From an uncultured Ruminococcus sp. (GTDB lineage: Bacteria; Bacillota; Clostridia; Oscillospirales; CAG-272): a DNA stretch of 5,399 nt. The stretch covers positions 1-5,399 of the forward strand of contig CACZSA010000151.1 of assembly GCA_902783705.1 (NCBI GenBank), given 5' to 3'. A model generated the notes under the pieces. It saw only the letters and a list, made by a program, of their open reading frames with translations. It was not told the origin of the DNA and ran no database searches. The translations under genes were made by a program, and so were the position numbers. Shown here piece by piece: positions 4,370-5,399 of this stretch (its first letter is position 1; each line of letters begins with the position of its first letter).

Positions 4370-5399
4370 AAAAGAGGCGGATTCTCGCGCTCCTCGGGGC
4401 GGCGTGGATGGGCCTGTCGCTCGCGCTGCCGGTGTTCGCAAAGCAGGTGAACACGGAGACGAAGGAACAGGAAAAGCGCTACGGCGATACCAATGTCGGC
4501 GATGAGGACTACGGCGAACCCATCGGCCACATGGGAATGGGGGACCCCTTCTGGTCGGAGCAGCCCTTCGACTCCTACTGGACGGACCGCGGGCACTCGA
4601 ACTATGCGGGCCACGGCCGGAGCGGGATGTGGCTCATGACGAATTACTATTACTCCGGCGAAGGACACAACCTGGACAAGGGCTCCTATCTCGGCATGAG
4701 GACCGTGATGGGGTGCCGGGTCTTTACGGAGGCGCAGGAATGGAACCTCGACCGCGTGAGTGAGAAGACGGACGGAACGTTCCATGAGGTCGTCTACGTC
4801 GGCGAGGTCTATACGGGCGACACCATCGAGACGATCTGTACGGATTACAACATCGGCACGTCGTATGCCACCAACCGCTACGACAACTGGCAGGCTGCGA
4901 AAAACGATCCGTCCTGTCCGCCCGAGGTGATGATCAAACCGACGGAGTACAGCTGCTTCAACTCCAATGTCCGCGTGGTTCAGCAGAACGGGGCGTGGAG
5001 CGATGACGCGGAGGATTTTATCTGGGAACAGAACCCCAAAGCGGATGCGAACGGCGAATATTTCACCGGCGACGCGGCGATGTGCGGATGGCTCTATACC
5101 GTCCAGCCCGGCGACGAGGTGATCTACGCAGACTGTCAGGCACGGCTGCGATACAAAAACGAATACAATGGCGAGGAATACGGTGCGATCACCATCCGCT
5201 ACCGCTTCAAGTTCGTCGTCATGGACAGCGGCGCGGATGTTACCCTGCCCCTCAACAATCAGACGAGCGGCATCGGCGAGACGAACCCCGGCGGGAGCAC
5301 TCAGCCGACCACGCCGCAGGAGCCGGACGATGAAGACAGCTGGTGGGACGACCTCTTCGGCGGTGATGACGGGGACACCGGATCCTCCGGTTACCTGCC
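4366..5399 (+). CDS. Secreted protein of unknown function, 3' end outside the window
   Basis: The frame is open from the ATG at 4366 to the window edge, giving 344 complete codons. It begins with a signal peptide: basic MKKRR, a hydrophobic core to about residue 22, and a likely cleavage after PVFA (residue 25). The exported part has regions rich in Tyr, Trp and Gly (55-100), then alternating polar and hydrophobic stretches that suggest beta structure (115-165 and 230-290). It has five cysteines after C117 (158, 184, 197, 240, 257), six in all, an even number that could form disulfides. Residues 303-344 are a Pro, Thr, Gly and Asp-rich acidic linker (DDEDSWWDD), so a further domain, wall anchor or membrane segment may follow beyond the edge. 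No LPxTG motif or catalytic signature is seen in the visible part. The codons appear less GC-rich than those of the upstream genes by eye. Coupling to the membrane protein suggests a shared envelope function; I do not recognise the family. Confidence 0.85.
   Translation, partial: MKKRRILALLGAAWMGLSLALPVFAKQVNTETKEQEKRYGDTNVGDEDYGEPIGHMGMGDPFWSEQPFDSYWTDRGHSNYAGHGRSGMWLMTNYYYSGEGHNLDKGSYLGMRTVMGCRVFTEAQEWNLDRVSEKTDGTFHEVVYVGEVYTGDTIETICTDYNIGTSYATNRYDNWQAAKNDPSCPPEVMIKPTEYSCFNSNVRVVQQNGAWSDDAEDFIWEQNPKADANGEYFTGDAAMCGWLYTVQPGDEVIYADCQARLRYKNEYNGEEYGAITIRYRFKFVVMDSGADVTLPLNNQTSGIGETNPGGSTQPTTPQEPDDEDSWWDDLFGGDDGDTGSSGYL

Noticed and set aside
3188..4441. Minus-strand open frame of 417 residues opposite the zinc-ribbon gene
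   Set aside because: It is very rich in Arg, Glu, Asp and Pro without fold-like hydrophobic patterning, and the plus strand carries the promoter, ribosome site, zinc ribbon and coupled stop/start.
3961..4785. Minus-strand open frame of 274 residues across the junction of the last two genes
   Set aside because: It covers parts of two well-supported plus-strand genes, has no recognised motif, and is best explained by the scarcity of stop codons in GC-rich DNA.
1..5399. CRISPR array, tRNA, rRNA, insertion sequence or riboswitch
   Set aside because: I saw no regularly spaced repeats, cloverleaf, rRNA-like sequence, transposase gene with terminal repeats or recognisable aptamer in the window. 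The leaders before the genes are too short (23-53 nt) for a typical riboswitch.

Overview
The window looks like chromosomal DNA from a GC-rich member of the Bacillota, most likely a Clostridia-type anaerobe. The evidence is near-consensus sigma-A promoters (TTGACA-17-TATACT and TTGACA-17-TATAAT), strong AAAGGAGG-type Shine-Dalgarno sites at 6-8 nt from ATG starts, stem-plus-U terminators, and strong G/C preference at third codon positions. The HD-domain protein and the 144-residue helical protein also resemble families I remember from gut Clostridia. This placement is inference; there is no rRNA or other taxonomic marker in the window.

Layout. Positions 1-134 hold no gene, but carry a dense run of inverted repeats downstream of the first gene. 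A minus-strand gene (734 down to 135) encodes a stand-alone HDIG-type HD-domain phosphohydrolase. It is divergent from a plus-strand gene (938-1372) for a small, all-helical, probably ferritin-like protein of unknown function. The roughly 200-base gap between them contains one promoter for each direction. A terminator (1379-1422) closes the helical-protein gene. A consensus promoter then drives a single-gene unit (1556-3058) encoding the bifunctional NAD(P)HX repair enzyme (NnrE epimerase fused to NnrD dehydratase), closed by another terminator (3070-3107).

The last third (3108-5399) is the least explained part. It has a 16-bp perfect palindrome, an extended -10 promoter, and a two-gene unit. 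The first gene encodes a membrane protein with an N-terminal four-cysteine zinc ribbon, a low-complexity linker with tandem repeats, and about six membrane segments. The second, joined to it by an ATGA stop/start overlap, encodes a secreted cysteine-containing protein that runs off the window end within an acidic linker. I recognise no established family for the secreted protein. The pair is the best candidate here for an undescribed envelope-associated system.

The transcription units appear independent: each has its own promoter, and two have clear terminators. Only the last two genes are obviously coupled. NAD(P)HX repair and HD phosphohydrolase activity are both compatible with metabolite housekeeping, but nothing in the sequence links them functionally.
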